NCBI GenBank assembly: GCA_963575745.1
Contig: CAUYUJ010019949.1
Coordinates: forward strand, 521,964 to 561,963
Length of the DNA: 40,000 nt
DNA from: Prorocentrum cordatum
Lineage: Eukaryota; Sar; Dinophyceae; Prorocentrales; Prorocentraceae
Reading direction: 5' to 3'
In this document: positions 1 through 11,304 of the stretch, in pieces
How positions within the stretch are numbered: the stretch's first letter is position 1
How the letters are laid out: every line of letters begins with the position of its first letter
Program-made: the position numbers and the translations under genes
Notes under the pieces: model-generated
The model's database searches: none
Told to the model about the DNA's origin: nothing
What the model saw: the letters and a program-made list of their open reading frames with translations, nothing else

Positions 1-168
1 AGACTTGGGGCCGCCTGGGGATCCTTGGGGCGTAAAACTAGTTACCTAACAGCGAAGACTGATAGGTTTCTAGTGGGATCAAAAGAGAGCAGCAGATCAC
101 TCCACAGGGGGGTCCGGGCAGGTGTTGGGAGTTGCCGGGCGGCAGGTGCCGGGCTCGTTTTTCACCAA
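1..168. other. No gene seen; window edge
   Basis: The first bases resemble the CTTGGGGCC-type degenerate repeat that recurs through the window. The rest has no recognisable coding or structural signal. The 73-bp array starts at 169. Confidence 0.5.
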
Positions 169-668
169 CAGTCACACACTTCTTGCTCTTCGACTTCCCA
201 GAACTCAATTCCCAGGCCACATTCTCAATACCCGGATGCAACAGTCACACACTTCGTGCTCTTCGAGATCCCAGAACGCCATTCCCGGGCCACATTTAGA
301 ATAACCGGATGCAACAGTCACACACTTCGTGCTCTTCGACATCCCAGAACGCCATTCCCGGGCCCCATTCTGGAGGGCCGTATGCAACAGTCACACACAT
401 CGTGCTCTTCGAGTTCCCAGAACTCCATTCCCGGGCCACATTTTGGATGCCCGGAGCCAACTGTAGGCCACTTCGTGCTCTTCTATTTCCCAGAACTCCA
501 TTCCCGGGCCACATTTTGAATGCCCGGAGCCAACTGTAGGCCACTTCGTGCTCTTCGAATTCCCAGAACTCCATTCCCGGGCCACATTTTGAATGCCCGT
601 AGCCAACTGTAGGCAACTTCGTTCTCTTCGACTTCCCAGAACTCCCATTCCTGGGCCACATTTTCAGC
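169..668. repeat. 73-bp tandem array, about 6.8 copies
   Basis: Unit starts fall at 169, 242, 315, 388, 461, 534 and 607, so the period is exactly 73 bp with no indel. Each unit has the core CACTTCGTGCTCTTCGA, then CCCAGAACTCCATTCCCGGG and a GGCCACATTTT segment. The first four units begin CAGTCACACAC and the last three CTGTAGGC, so two sub-types lie in blocks. Because 73 is not a multiple of three, a coding role is unlikely. Confidence 0.95.
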
Positions 669-1497
669 ACGGGCAAGAGCACGACGAGGAGGAGGACGAG
701 CAAGACCAGGAGGACGAGGACAAGCAGGAGCAGGGGCAAGAGCACGACGAGGAGGAGGACGAGCAAGACCAGGAGGACGAGGACGAGCAGGACGAGGAGC
801 AGGAGGAGCAGGAAAAGAAGGACGAGCAGGAGGAGGAGGAGGACGAGCAGGAGGAGGAGGACGACCAGGAGGAGGAGGATGACCAGGAAGAGGAGGAGGA
901 GGAGGAGGAGGGGAGGGGGAGGAGTACCAGGAGGAGGAGGAGGAGGAGGAGGAGGAGGAGGAGGAGGAGGAGGAAGAGGAGGAGGAGGAGGAGGAGGACG
1001 AGGACGAGGAGGAGGAGGAGGAGGGGGGGGGAGAGTACCAGGAGGAGGAGAACGAGGACCACCAGGAGGAGGAGGAGGAGGAGGAGGAGGAGGAGGAGGA
1101 GAGAACACCAGGAGGAGAAGGACGAGCAAGACGAGGAGGACGAGAACGAGGACGACCAGGAAGAGGAGGAGGAGGAGGAGGAGGGGAGGGGGAGGACTAC
1201 CAGGAGGAGGAGGAGGAGGAGGAGGAGGAGGAGGAGGAAGAGGAGGAGGAGGACGAGGAGGAGGAGGAGGAGGACGAGGAGGAGGAGGGGGGGGGAGAGC
1301 ACCAGGAGGAGGAGAACGAGGACCACCAGGAGGAGGAGGAGGAGGAGGAGGAGGAGGAGGAGGAGGAGAGAGCACCAGGAGGAGGAGGACGAGCAAGACG
1401 AGGAGGACGAGAACGAGGACGAGCAGGAGGAGGAGGAGGAGGAGGAGGAGGAGGAGGAGCAGGAGAAAGAGGAGGAGGAGGAGGAGGAGGCAGGCTG
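669..1497. repeat. GAG-rich purine tract with higher-order repeat
   Basis: About 830 bp of almost pure purine on the + strand, mostly GAG/GGA triplets interrupted by GAC, CAG and AAC codon-like triplets. The interruptions recur: GACCAGGAAGAGG occurs at 881 and 1154 (273 bp apart) and GAACGAGGAC at 1144 and 1411 (267 bp apart), giving a higher-order unit of about 270 bp. Long open frames here (poly-E, poly-R, poly-G, or poly-L/P on the other strand) follow from the triplet repeat and are not taken as genes. Confidence 0.9.
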
Positions 1498-1675
1498 AGG
1501 CTGAGGCTGTGACTGCGACTGCCGTTGCCGCTGCGACTGTCATCGCGAATGCGACTACGACTGCGAGAACAGCAGAATTCGACAACTTGATTTTCATCTG
1601 AATCTTAAGGGGAATGCTTTCAGATATGCTTCTACACATCGCTGTTAGGTTGCTTTGCCGGGATATTTTTTTTAA
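1498..1675. other. Short unassigned spacer
   Basis: A decaying GCTGAGGCT / GCGACTGC triplet-like stretch runs to about 1570, followed by about 100 bp of ordinary sequence. No gene or RNA was recognised. Confidence 0.5.
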
Positions 1676-2400
1676 TGTTTGGTCGCCCTCTTGGGCTTCT
1701 CTGGGTGCAGTTTTGGAGCCCTCTTGGGCCGTCTTGGGGGCCTCTGGGGCCGTCATGGGGCCATCTGGGGCCGTCTTGGGGCCGTCTTGGGGGTCTCTTG
1801 TGCCGTATTGTGGCTGTCTTCGGGGCCTCTGGGGCCGTGTTGGAGCGTCGGGAAGCCGGAGAGACAAAAAGGCAAACAACACCGAAAAACACAATGGAAA
1901 ATCAACAATTTTAGCCTCTTGAGGCCATCTTGGAAGGCTTGTTTGGGACCTCTTGGGCCGTCTTGGAGGCCTCTTGGCCAATCTCGGGGCCATCTTGGGC
2001 GTCTTGGAGCACATGTGTGGCGTCTCGGGGCCCTCGTGAGCCGTCTTGGAGGCCTCTTGGGGCCTTCTTGCGCCGTCTTGACGCCCTCTTGGGTCCGGAG
2101 AAGCCTCGTGATGCGCTCGCGCCGGGCCGGGGGGGGGGGTCAAATCTCCGGTTTGGGGTCCCGGGGGGGGTATGGGGGGGGAATTATCTCACACGCCTAG
2201 AGACCCACGAGGGGTCGGCGGATTTGGGCCTCCGGGGGGTCATCGTGGGGCCCTCTTGGGGCGTCTTGGAGGCCTCTTGGCCATTTTAGTGCCATATTGT
2301 GCGTGCTGACGCCCTCTTGGGCTGTCTCGGAGCCCCCTTGGACAGTCTCTGGGGCGCCTCGGGGCCATCCTGGCCCGTCTTCGGGCCCTCCAGCCTCAGG
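1676..2400 (+). repeat. Degenerate CTTGGGGCC repeat, block 1
   Basis: An 11-13-bp GC-rich motif close to GGCCGTCTTGGG is repeated with many substitutions and a few unique interruptions (1850-1920 and 2100-2210, the latter with long G runs). The reverse complement of the motif, GGCCCAAGACGGCC, makes up the arrays near 27 kb and 36 kb, so this is one family in two orientations. The motif seldom makes stop codons, which explains the overlapping open frames. Confidence 0.8.
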
Positions 2401-2832
2401 GAAAGTCACGCGGGAAGCCCACGAGCTCGTTGGAGCGCCTGGAACTCTGGATTGTGGCCCCCTTCATTTACAATAGTCAGCTCTGAGAGCTCGAATTCCA
2501 GGACTTGACGATACTCCACACAGTGCTTCGCGAAATGGTGGCGGATTCCGAAAGCAAGAACTCCTTAGTGCAAGCACTGTTTGTGGAGCCATCGTCGGCG
2601 ACACGCTTCCACCGATTGCCGTGTCTAAGTTCAAATGCTTGTCGCCAGGGACTGATCTTCAGCGACGACGGTTGGGCCGGCCAAGATTTCCAGGCGTCGC
2701 GAAAGAAAAACACAACAGGCGTGTTTTGTTGTCTTCGCGGCCCCGCACTCTCAAACACGACCCGCGACAGAACAGCGCCGCGGGGGACTGGGATGGAGGG
2801 TTCCAGGGCCCACGGCGTGCAAAAATCACGAG
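2401..2832. other. Unassigned, possibly upstream exon or intron of the GH27-like gene
   Basis: Ordinary complexity sequence of mixed composition, unlike the repeats on either side. Open frames exist on both strands but none gives a protein I recognise. A pyrimidine-poor AG at 2804-2805 could be a splice acceptor for the following open frame, which stays open upstream of its first ATG. Confidence 0.3.
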
Positions 2833-3369
2833 ATGAAGGGGGACGGGAGATGGGCGAACCAGGTCTTCATCACCACACCCGACGGCGAGCTCCAGGCAGC
2901 CGGCCCCGGTGGCGGCGATGCTCTGTGCCTGGAGGTGGAGGGCAAGCTCGGGCCGGCGCTGCAGCTCACGAAGTGCTCGAGAGGCGCCAAGCGCCAGCGG
3001 TTCACGCTTACGGATGGAGTGTGGGCCGACGGGGGCGACGACGGAGACACGGATGACTCGCTCCGCTGCATCTCGGCGAGGCCAAAGTACCCGTCGATCC
3101 TCCCAGCACGCTCCATCAGCTGGCAGATTTGGGCGAAGCCGCTGCCCGGCGGGTCCCTGGCCGTGTTCGCGGTGAATCGAAAGGAGCCTGGGCTGCAGGC
3201 AAAGGTGACTCTCGACGAGTTGCAGGAGAAGTTCGGCGATATGTTCCCGCTGGTCGAGGGCAACCCGTTCAAGGTGTGGGACATGTACGAGCAGAAGAGC
3301 CTCGGAAGCTTCTTCAACAGCTACACGACAGACCCGATTCCGATCAAGGATAGCAGATTCTTTATCTGA
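2833..3369 (+). CDS. Alpha-galactosidase-like (GH27) C-terminal fragment
   Basis: 178 codons from the first ATG to TGA. The C-terminal half has the layout of the beta-sandwich that follows the GH27 catalytic barrel: WQIWAKPLPGGSLAVFAVNR (a strand pair rich in W, G and the terminal NR), then VTLDEL, KVWDMYEQKSLG and a final PIPIKDSRFFI resembling the last GH27 strand. The N-terminal half (CLEVEG, LQLTKC, QRFTL, LRCISA) looks like one ricin-type lectin repeat, a module often attached to such enzymes. The GH27 barrel with its two catalytic aspartates is absent from the window, so by itself this would not hydrolyse galactosides. It may be the last exon of a gene whose other exons I cannot see, or an orphan fragment. 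The start is uncertain because the frame is open further upstream. Family call is from motif memory, not a search. Confidence 0.5.
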   Translation: MKGDGRWANQVFITTPDGELQAAGPGGGDALCLEVEGKLGPALQLTKCSRGAKRQRFTLTDGVWADGGDDGDTDDSLRCISARPKYPSILPARSISWQIWAKPLPGGSLAVFAVNRKEPGLQAKVTLDELQEKFGDMFPLVEGNPFKVWDMYEQKSLGSFFNSYTTDPIPIKDSRFFI

Positions 3370-3419
3370 AGGGTTGCGCCCTCTACCGCCAGCCCCTCAG
3401 ACAGAATTGCAAGCGGCTA

Positions 3420-3705
3420 CATTGAGATACTGTTTGGGGGCCACCTTCGGGCCCCTCGGGGACATCTTGGCGCCTATTGGAGCCACCATCGGGCCACCTT
3501 GCACAACATTGGGGCTACCCTGGAGCATGTAGAGTCCAACTCGGGGCCATCTTGGGGCTCTGCTGGGCCATCCAGAGCGATTTGGGCATCATGTGGTCCT
3601 ACGGGGCTTCCTTGTGGCCGTCTTCGGCAATCTCGGGGTCTCTGGGTACCGTCTTGAAGCGATCCTGGGTCCTGGAGCTATCACTGAGGCCTCGTGGGCT
3701 CTCTT
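3420..3705 (+). repeat. Degenerate CTTGGGGCC repeat, block 2
   Basis: Repeats of GGGGCCATCTTGGGGC type between the two genes. The open frame of the downstream transporter runs back through this block, but the block is repeat and is not counted as protein. Confidence 0.7.
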
Positions 3706-3787
3706 GCTTGTCTGATTGCGTCGTGTGGGAATCCTGGGGCACCTTCAGCGGCCAGGAAGCTGAGCGACCCCGCCGCCCCCAGGCGGC

Positions 3788-3807
3788 TTGTTTTTGTCCC
3801 CCTCCAG
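3788..3807 (+). promoter_or_regulatory. Candidate 3' splice or trans-splice acceptor
   Basis: A pyrimidine-rich run (TTGTTTTTGTCCCCCTCCAG) ends in AG at 3806-3807, 266 bp before the chosen start of the transporter. In dinoflagellates such a site could accept the spliced leader or an upstream exon. The frame downstream of it is open and contains a hydrophobic stretch but no ATG before 4074. Confidence 0.35.
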
Positions 3808-4073
3808 TAAACAGCAAAAAGGAGACACAACGGGAGGGAGCAAGAGGCAAGAAACCACCACGTCCCGAACGGGGCCGGAAGATTTTCAAGCCGGTCGCTT
3901 CTTGCGGGCCCCTGGCGCCCTTGTGGTGGGCGCTCTCCATTGGCGCGGGGCTGGGATTCGCGTTCCTGTGCTGCAGAGGCGTTGGCGAAGAGGACCAGGA
4001 GGGCAGCGCGCGGGGCGCTGCCCAGGATGGCCATGCGCTGCTCAAGGCACAGCGCCAAGCTGGCGCCGAGGGC

Positions 4074-5261
4074 ATGGGCGACGCTCCCGAGCTCGAGGAG
4101 GGCGCGGAGGGGTTATTGGACAAGTTGGCCGCATTTCCGATTGGTCTGTTGCAGCGGTGCGGCGTCAGCGCCCGCGCCTCCATGGTGCTGATCTGCGTCG
4201 TGATTTGGTGGAGTTCTGCGATCTACGTGACGGCCATGTTCAAGAAATCCACCAAGTACTCCATGCCGTTCTTCACGCTGACGTTTCTGGTCAACACAAC
4301 GTGCGGCATCATCTCGTTTGTCTTGTCGAAAGTGGTGCTCCGGGAGGGGCCGCTGCCGAAAATGACGAATGGCGAGCTGACGCGGGTGGTCGGCCTCGGG
4401 CTCATCGCAGGCTGCGAGTTCGGGTGCTTGAACAAGTCCCTGGAGGGTTTGGCGGTGTCCGAGCGGACAATGCTGCAGAACATGAACGTGCTCCTCATAA
4501 TGGCCGCAGCCCGGCTGTGCAAATTGGAGTACATCACTGCACTGCGTGTGGTTGCTGGACTCCTGCTGGTGGGTGGTGGCTTCCTGCAGTGCCTGGACTC
4601 CATGGGAGGGGTCACGCTCGAGGTCACCAGGAGGGGCGACTCGGGGGGGCTGAACGTCGCGGGCACGCACTTGCTGGTGCACTTGCCCGAGCTGTCGGCG
4701 GTTGAGCAGGATCGGGCCGACAGCCACGCCAAGGGTCTGACTTTCATGCTCTGTTCGATGCTCTTGACCGCCGTAAAGTGGTCACTGATCCAGATCATGA
4801 CCCAGAAGTCGAGTCCAGGATCCGCTCTGGGAAGAATGTCGAAACTGCAGTTGGCGTACCGCGCGCAGCCCATCACCGGCCTGGTGTGCTTTGGCCTTGC
4901 GGCGTTCTTCGAGAGGTGCGCGTTGTGTCCAGAATTGTTGTTGTCGTCGGGGATGATGTTAATCATGCCTTTCATCTCTATTGGCATCGTCTTGATCACT
5001 GTCTCCGAGTTGAAGGTAGTCCAGCTGACATCTGCAGTAGCCACTGCTGTGTTGATGAACTTGCACCATATCCCCATGGTGCTCGTCGGCGTTATCTTGT
5101 TCCAGGAGACCGTGAGCGTCAATGCTGCTGTGGGTTTCGTCTTAACTTGCGGTGGTGGCATCGCCTACGCCATGGCTGGGAAGCAAGAGCAGGCCAGGGG
5201 CAGCGGGGACTCCGACAGCTCCAGCGACTCCGACGACGAGGAGGAGGATTCGGCCAAGTGA
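4074..5261 (+). CDS. SLC35C2-like nucleotide-sugar/triose-phosphate translocator family protein
   Basis: 395 residues from ATG 4074. It looks like a DMT-superfamily transporter of the SLC35C/TPT group: about ten hydrophobic segments, beginning near residues 37-56 (VLICVVIWWSSAIYVTAMF) and 65-86, and ending with LVGVILFQETVSVNAAVGF and GGGIAYAMAG. Family-like signatures are GCLNKSLEGLAVSERTML, LRVVAGLLLVGGGF and TAVKWSLIQIMTQKS. Known relatives exchange nucleotide sugars or phosphorylated sugars across Golgi, ER or plastid membranes; the substrate here cannot be told. Between segments five and six is a hydrophilic insertion of about 40 residues (near 175-215). The tail is strongly acidic (SDSSSDSDDEEEDSAK) and probably cytosolic. 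No intron or frameshift is seen. The frame is open upstream to 3477, but 3477-3705 is degenerate repeat; translation from the acceptor at 3807 would add about 88 residues including a hydrophobic stretch, so an upstream start exon is possible. Confidence 0.8.
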   Translation: MGDAPELEEGAEGLLDKLAAFPIGLLQRCGVSARASMVLICVVIWWSSAIYVTAMFKKSTKYSMPFFTLTFLVNTTCGIISFVLSKVVLREGPLPKMTNGELTRVVGLGLIAGCEFGCLNKSLEGLAVSERTMLQNMNVLLIMAAARLCKLEYITALRVVAGLLLVGGGFLQCLDSMGGVTLEVTRRGDSGGLNVAGTHLLVHLPELSAVEQDRADSHAKGLTFMLCSMLLTAVKWSLIQIMTQKSSPGSALGRMSKLQLAYRAQPITGLVCFGLAAFFERCALCPELLLSSGMMLIMPFISIGIVLITVSELKVVQLTSAVATAVLMNLHHIPMVLVGVILFQETVSVNAAVGFVLTCGGGIAYAMAGKQEQARGSGDSDSSSDSDDEEEDSAK

Positions 5262-5470
5262 AGTTGCAACCATCCGCAGTGCATAGCCTCTGACAACAAA
5301 ACGGTCGATCAGACAGTGTCCGATGTTGAGGGAGGTGCACTGTACCGTCCAGTGCCTCACGAATGAAGCATTATCTGTCCCCGTTCGGCGGATCCTCGAC
5401 CACCTCCGTCCGTTCTCTGTTCTCCTCCTCCTCCTCCTCCTCCTCCTCCCCCTCCTCCTCCCTCTTTCCT
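5262..5470. other. 3' flank of transporter and CTC tract
   Basis: After the stop codon there is about 150 bp of ordinary sequence and then a CTC triplet run (about 5424-5463) that leads directly into the SL sequence. No polyadenylation signal was recognised. Confidence 0.5.
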
Positions 5471-5492
5471 TCCGTAGCCATTTTGGCTCAAG
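5471..5492 (+). other. Dinoflagellate spliced-leader sequence (relict SL)
   Basis: All 22 positions match the known dinoflagellate SL exon (D-CCGTAGCC-ATTTTGG-CTCAAG, with T at the variable first base). The SL is normally added to mRNA by trans-splicing, so an SL encoded in genomic DNA is either part of an SL RNA gene or the 5' end of a reverse-transcribed mRNA. Here LINE coding sequence starts about 110 bp downstream, in the same direction. I therefore read it as the 5' end of a trans-spliced LINE transcript. The next bases are GT, as an SL RNA gene would have, so the alternative is not excluded. Confidence 0.9.
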
Positions 5493-5602
5493 GTTTGGCG
5501 CTTGTTCGCTGCTGAAGGGCAGGCTCGAGCGCCTCCCACGGTCGACAGCTGACCACGGCCGAGCCCCGCGCTCTGCGCCCTCCACGTTTCACACTTCTCC
5601 TG

Positions 5603-5915
5603 GTGATCCCGCGATGGAGGACGTTGCGGCTGCTGCCTGCGGCCAAAGCTGCCCATATCGTTGAAGCCAAAGCTGGTGGCAAAGGTGCGACAGGTTCAGA
5701 CCAGGCTACCGGCTTCCAGCGCATGTTCCAGATGCCCACCTCGATACAGACTGGGCACGCCAGCCTTGCGACCAAGGAGGACCTGCACAGCATGCGCACG
5801 GACCTGGCTGTTCAGACGCGTCGCATCGACGAACTTTAGGAGAGGATGGAGACTATGGGTATACAAGTGAATGACACACTTTCGGGGGCACAAGCCAAAG
5901 CGATCAGAGGGCGTT
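5603..5915 (+). pseudogene. LINE-A ORF1 N-terminal part, coiled coil, interrupted
   Basis: The frame reads FQRMFQMPTSIQTG, then a heptad-like helix (ATKEDLHSMRTDLAVQTRR, IDEL), meets a TAG at 5837-5839, and continues in the same frame as ERMETMGIQVNDTLSGAQAK. TAG stands where CAG (Gln) would fit, so it looks like one C-to-T change. A coiled coil before an RNA-binding region is usual in LINE ORF1 proteins, which bind the element RNA. The start is not certain: an ATG at 5614 is in another frame, so there may also be a frameshift near the start. The frame stops being plausible at 5915, where TIR-1 begins, and the protein appears to resume at 11305. Confidence 0.65.
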
Positions 5916-6592
5916 ATCAGAGAAACTATGGGTTCAGTTTGTGTCGGGGGTTCGGTTTTCTGCTATGCCTGGCGGCCCATAGGGGCCAGACGGATCGCGA
6001 GGAGGCGGAGGAGGAGGAGGAGGAGGAGGAGGAGGAGGAGGGGCCATCTATGGTTGTGGTTCCTCGCGTTTCTCCGGCCTGCCTCTCTCCCCTCCCCCTC
6101 CTCCCTCTCTCCCTAAACCCGCCTCCCTCCTCCTCCCCCCGCCCCTCCCCCCGAAATGGGACGAATTTCAACCGACTAGTCCCAATTCCAACCGTTCGGA
6201 GCGAATTGCAACCATAAATGGGCCAATTGCAACCATGGGATCTTCAGAAGTACTTCTTTCTTTTTCAGAAGTATTTATTTCTTCTTCGGAAGTACTTCTT
6301 TCTTCTTCAGAAGTACTCCGGTTCCTTAGGATCCCTTATGATTCCCTAGGATTCCTTAGGATCCTTAGGAGGGTCCTTGGGAGTTCTTGGGATCCTTAGG
6401 AATATTTCACGAACCCATGGGAGTCCTGAGAAATCCTTAGGGGAAGGGGGCGCTTTGGGGGCCTTCTTGAGTTCGCTTTGGGCTACTCTTAAGGCCCGCT
6501 TGGGGCCTTCTTGGAGCCCTCCTGGGGCCCTTATTGACTTTTCTTGGCGCCCAAATAAGCCCTACAAGGGCCAACTCTCGAGGGCTGCAGGA
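5916..6592 (+). repeat. TIR-1 left inverted arm
   Basis: Outer to inner: unique 80-bp end, GAG tract (6000-6042), CT-rich segment, four AATTKCAACC motifs (6164, 6184, 6204, 6225), four TTCAGAAGTACTTC motifs (6243, 6264, 6285, 6306), a CCTTAGGATCC cluster (6322-6415) and a CTTGGGGCC-type block ending CTCGAGGGCTGCAGG. Confidence 0.85.
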
Positions 6593-6639
6593 GGACCAAC
6601 TTTTGAGGTCAATACTACGAAAATTACGACCCCTTCGAC

Positions 6640-8690
<2,051 letters not shown>

Positions 8691-8704
8691 AAACAATAGC
8701 GGTA

Positions 8705-8900
8705 GGTGAACCACCCTTGGGCGATCGCAATGCGAACCATCACTTCGTCTTTCGGCCAAAACGCCGGAATCCCGATTTTGAATCCACCGCACGACCCGCC
8801 TGGGATTCGAAGCCGTGCCGGGGATTCAAAATCGGGATTCCGGCGTTTTGGCCTCCTGACGGTTTGATCATTCGCATTGCGATCGCCCAATGGTGGTCAA
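8705..8900. mobile_element. 196-bp foldback/MITE-like element nested in the triplet repeat
   Basis: Two perfect inverted pairs: 8717-8736 with 8871-8890 (20 bp, core GCGATCGCAATGCG) and 8754-8785 with 8822-8853 (32 bp, starting GGCCAAAACGCCGG). The outermost TGAACCACC / GGTGGTCA also pair imperfectly. The central loop is about 36 bp. It is the only non-triplet island of its size in the repeat, so it probably inserted there. No convincing target duplication is visible. It has no coding capacity. Confidence 0.85.
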
Positions 8901-8934
8901 GTACCATCATTGAGAAATAACAAGTACTACGACC

Positions 8935-8969
8935 CTGCATTACAATATCTACCACTACTACTACTACTA

Positions 8970-9032
<63 letters not shown>

Positions 9033-9083
9033 GACTACTACTACGACTACTACTTACTACTACTACTACTACTACTACTACTC

Positions 9084-9119
<36 letters not shown>

Positions 9120-9177
9120 GACTACTACTACTACTACTTACTACTACCACGACTACTACTAATCTCTCTATTAAAAC

Positions 9178-9210
<33 letters not shown>

Positions 9211-9403
9211 GACTACGACTACTAGTACTACTAACTTCTACTATACTACTACTACTTACTACTTACTACGACTACTACTACTACTACTACTACTACTGCC
9301 TACTGCTACTACTATACTACTACTACTACTGCTACTACTACTACTACTACTGCTACTACTATACTACTACTACTCGACTACTGCTATACTACTGACTACG
9401 ACG

Positions 9404-9434
<31 letters not shown>

Positions 9435-9448
9435 TACTTACTACTACT

Positions 9449-9492
<44 letters not shown>

Positions 9493-9659
9493 GACTACTT
9501 ACTACTACTACGCACTACGACTACTACTGACTAATACTACTACTACTACGAACTACTACTACCGACTACTATTACTACTACTACTATACTACTAACTAAG
9601 ACTACCTACTATACTACTACTACTACTTACTACTATACTTACTACTTACTACTCTACTA

Positions 9660-9694
<35 letters not shown>

Positions 9695-9805
9695 TGACTT
9701 TACTACTGCTACTGCTACTGCTACTGATGCTGCTACGACTACGACTACTACTACGACTACCTACTACTACTACTACTGATACTACTACTACGACTACTTA
9801 CTACT

Positions 9806-9885
<80 letters not shown>

Positions 9886-9894
9886 CTGCTGCTG

Positions 9895-9936
<42 letters not shown>

Positions 9937-9947
9937 TGACTGTTACT
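8935..9947. repeat. TAC/CTA triplet repeat, right part
   Basis: About 1 kb of the same triplets, more often broken by single-base frame slips (CTACTTACTACT, CTATACTACT) than the left part, plus a GCT run near 9677-9693 and a pure block at 9796-9884. Confidence 0.95.
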
Positions 9948-10564
9948 ACCCAAAACGACTATCCCGTCCGCCAACCCGTCATGTCATCGATATTGGCTGC
10001 TGGGGCGGAGCACGCGCACAAAATCTTGCAACATACAATGCGAGTCGGGAGGGGGGGCGGCGGGAAGGGGGAGCGACGTAGGGAGGAGGAGAATGATGAG
10101 GAGGACGAGGAGGAGGAAGAGGAGGAGGACGATGGGGGGAGGAGGAGGAGGAGGAGGAGGCGGAGGGGGAGGAGGAAGAGGAGGAGGAGGACAGGGGGAG
10201 GAGGAAGGAATAGGAGGAGGAGGAGGAGGGATGAGGAGGGAGGATGGAGGGATCCAAGAAGGCCCCAAGAGGGCCCTAAGGGTGGCCCAGAAAACCCCAA
10301 GAAGGCCCCAAGAGCAGCCCCTTCCGAAAAATCAAATATGGTTCGGTTGTTCTTCCCGCCCCCATCCGAGAAAAAAAATGTCGGTTGCTTTTCCCTCTTG
10401 CTGCCGTTTCTGGCTCGTTTAGGGCCCCTTGTAGGACGCCAGTCCACTGGACCCACCAGCACCCCTCGAAAGTGGCGACAGTTTCGCAGATCGAACCCCC
10501 CCCCCCCCCCAGGGATGGCGAGGTCCAATCTGAGCCCCCATAGGACGTCACTCTGCTGGGACCC
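9948..10564. other. TIR-1 interior right of the triplet repeat
   Basis: About 110 bp of unique sequence (9948-10055), a GAG-rich purine tract (10080-10250), a short GGCCCCAAGA block (10258-10320) and unique sequence with a run of 15 C at 10497-10511. No transposase or other gene was recognised. Confidence 0.6.
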
Positions 10565-11304
10565 CCTGCAGCCCTCGAGCGCTGGCCCTTCTAGGGCTCA
10601 TTTGGGCGCCAAGAAAAGTCAATAAGGGCCCCAGGAGGGCTCCAAGAAGGCCCCAAGAGGGCCCTAAGAGTGGCCCAAAGAGACACCAAGAAGGCCCCCA
10701 AAGCGCACCCTTCCCCTAAGGATGTTGTCAGGATCCTTATGGATTCGCAAATATTCCTAAGGATTCATGACGGAATCGGGGGGGGGATCCTGATCCTAAG
10801 GATCCAAAGGGATCCCAAGGACCCTAAGGCATCCTAAGGATCCTAAGGAGTCCTACGGAGTCATAAGGAACCCTAAGGAATCGAAGTACTTCTGAAGAAG
10901 GAAGAAATACTTCTGAATAAGAAAGAAGTACTTCTGAATAAGAAAGAAGTACTTCTGACGATCCCATGGTTGTAATTGGTCCCATGTATGTTTGCAATTC
11001 GCTCCGAACGGTTGGATTTGGAACCAGTCGGTTGCAATTCGTCCAATTTCGGGGGGAGGGGCGGGGGGAGGAGGAGGGAGGGGGGTTTTGGGAGAGAGGG
11101 AGTGGGGGGGGAGGGGAGAGAGGCAGGCCGGAGAAACGCGAGGAGCCACAACCACAGATGGCCCCTCCTCCTCCTCCTCCTCCTCCTCCTCCCCCTCCTC
11201 CTCCTCCTCCTCCGCCTCCTCGCGATCCGTCTGGCCCCTATGGGCCGCCAGGCGTAGCAGAAAACCGAAACCCCGACACAAACTGAATCCATAGTTTCCT
11301 TGAT
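10565..11304 (-). repeat. TIR-1 right inverted arm
   Basis: Mirror image of the left arm in the same order. It has four copies of AAGTACTTCTGA-type motif at 10884, 10905, 10926 and 10947 and four GGTTGCAATT-type motifs near 10968, 10990, 11010 and 11030. The CT-rich and CTC tracts are somewhat longer than their partners on the left, so the arms differ in length (about 740 against 677 bp). Confidence 0.85.

Noticed and set aside
169-668. CRISPR-like array
   Set aside because: Units are adjacent with no unique spacers, and the context is eukaryotic.
879-1601. Gly/Arg-rich plus-strand frame resembling an RNA-binding protein
   Set aside because: Pure GAG/GGA triplet translation; all three frames are open at once.
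296-2143. 615-codon minus-strand frame with long Leu and Pro runs
   Set aside because: It crosses the 73-bp array, the GAG tract and the CTTGGGGCC block; the open frame is explained by triplet repeats that lack stop codons.
3477-4073. N-terminal extension of the transporter to give 594 residues
   Set aside because: 3477-3705 is the degenerate CTTGGGGCC repeat; the family resemblance starts after about 4100.
5471-5530. SL RNA gene
   Set aside because: Possible because GT follows the SL, but I see no tandem copies, and LINE coding sequence follows at the distance expected for a 5' UTR. Kept as the alternative.
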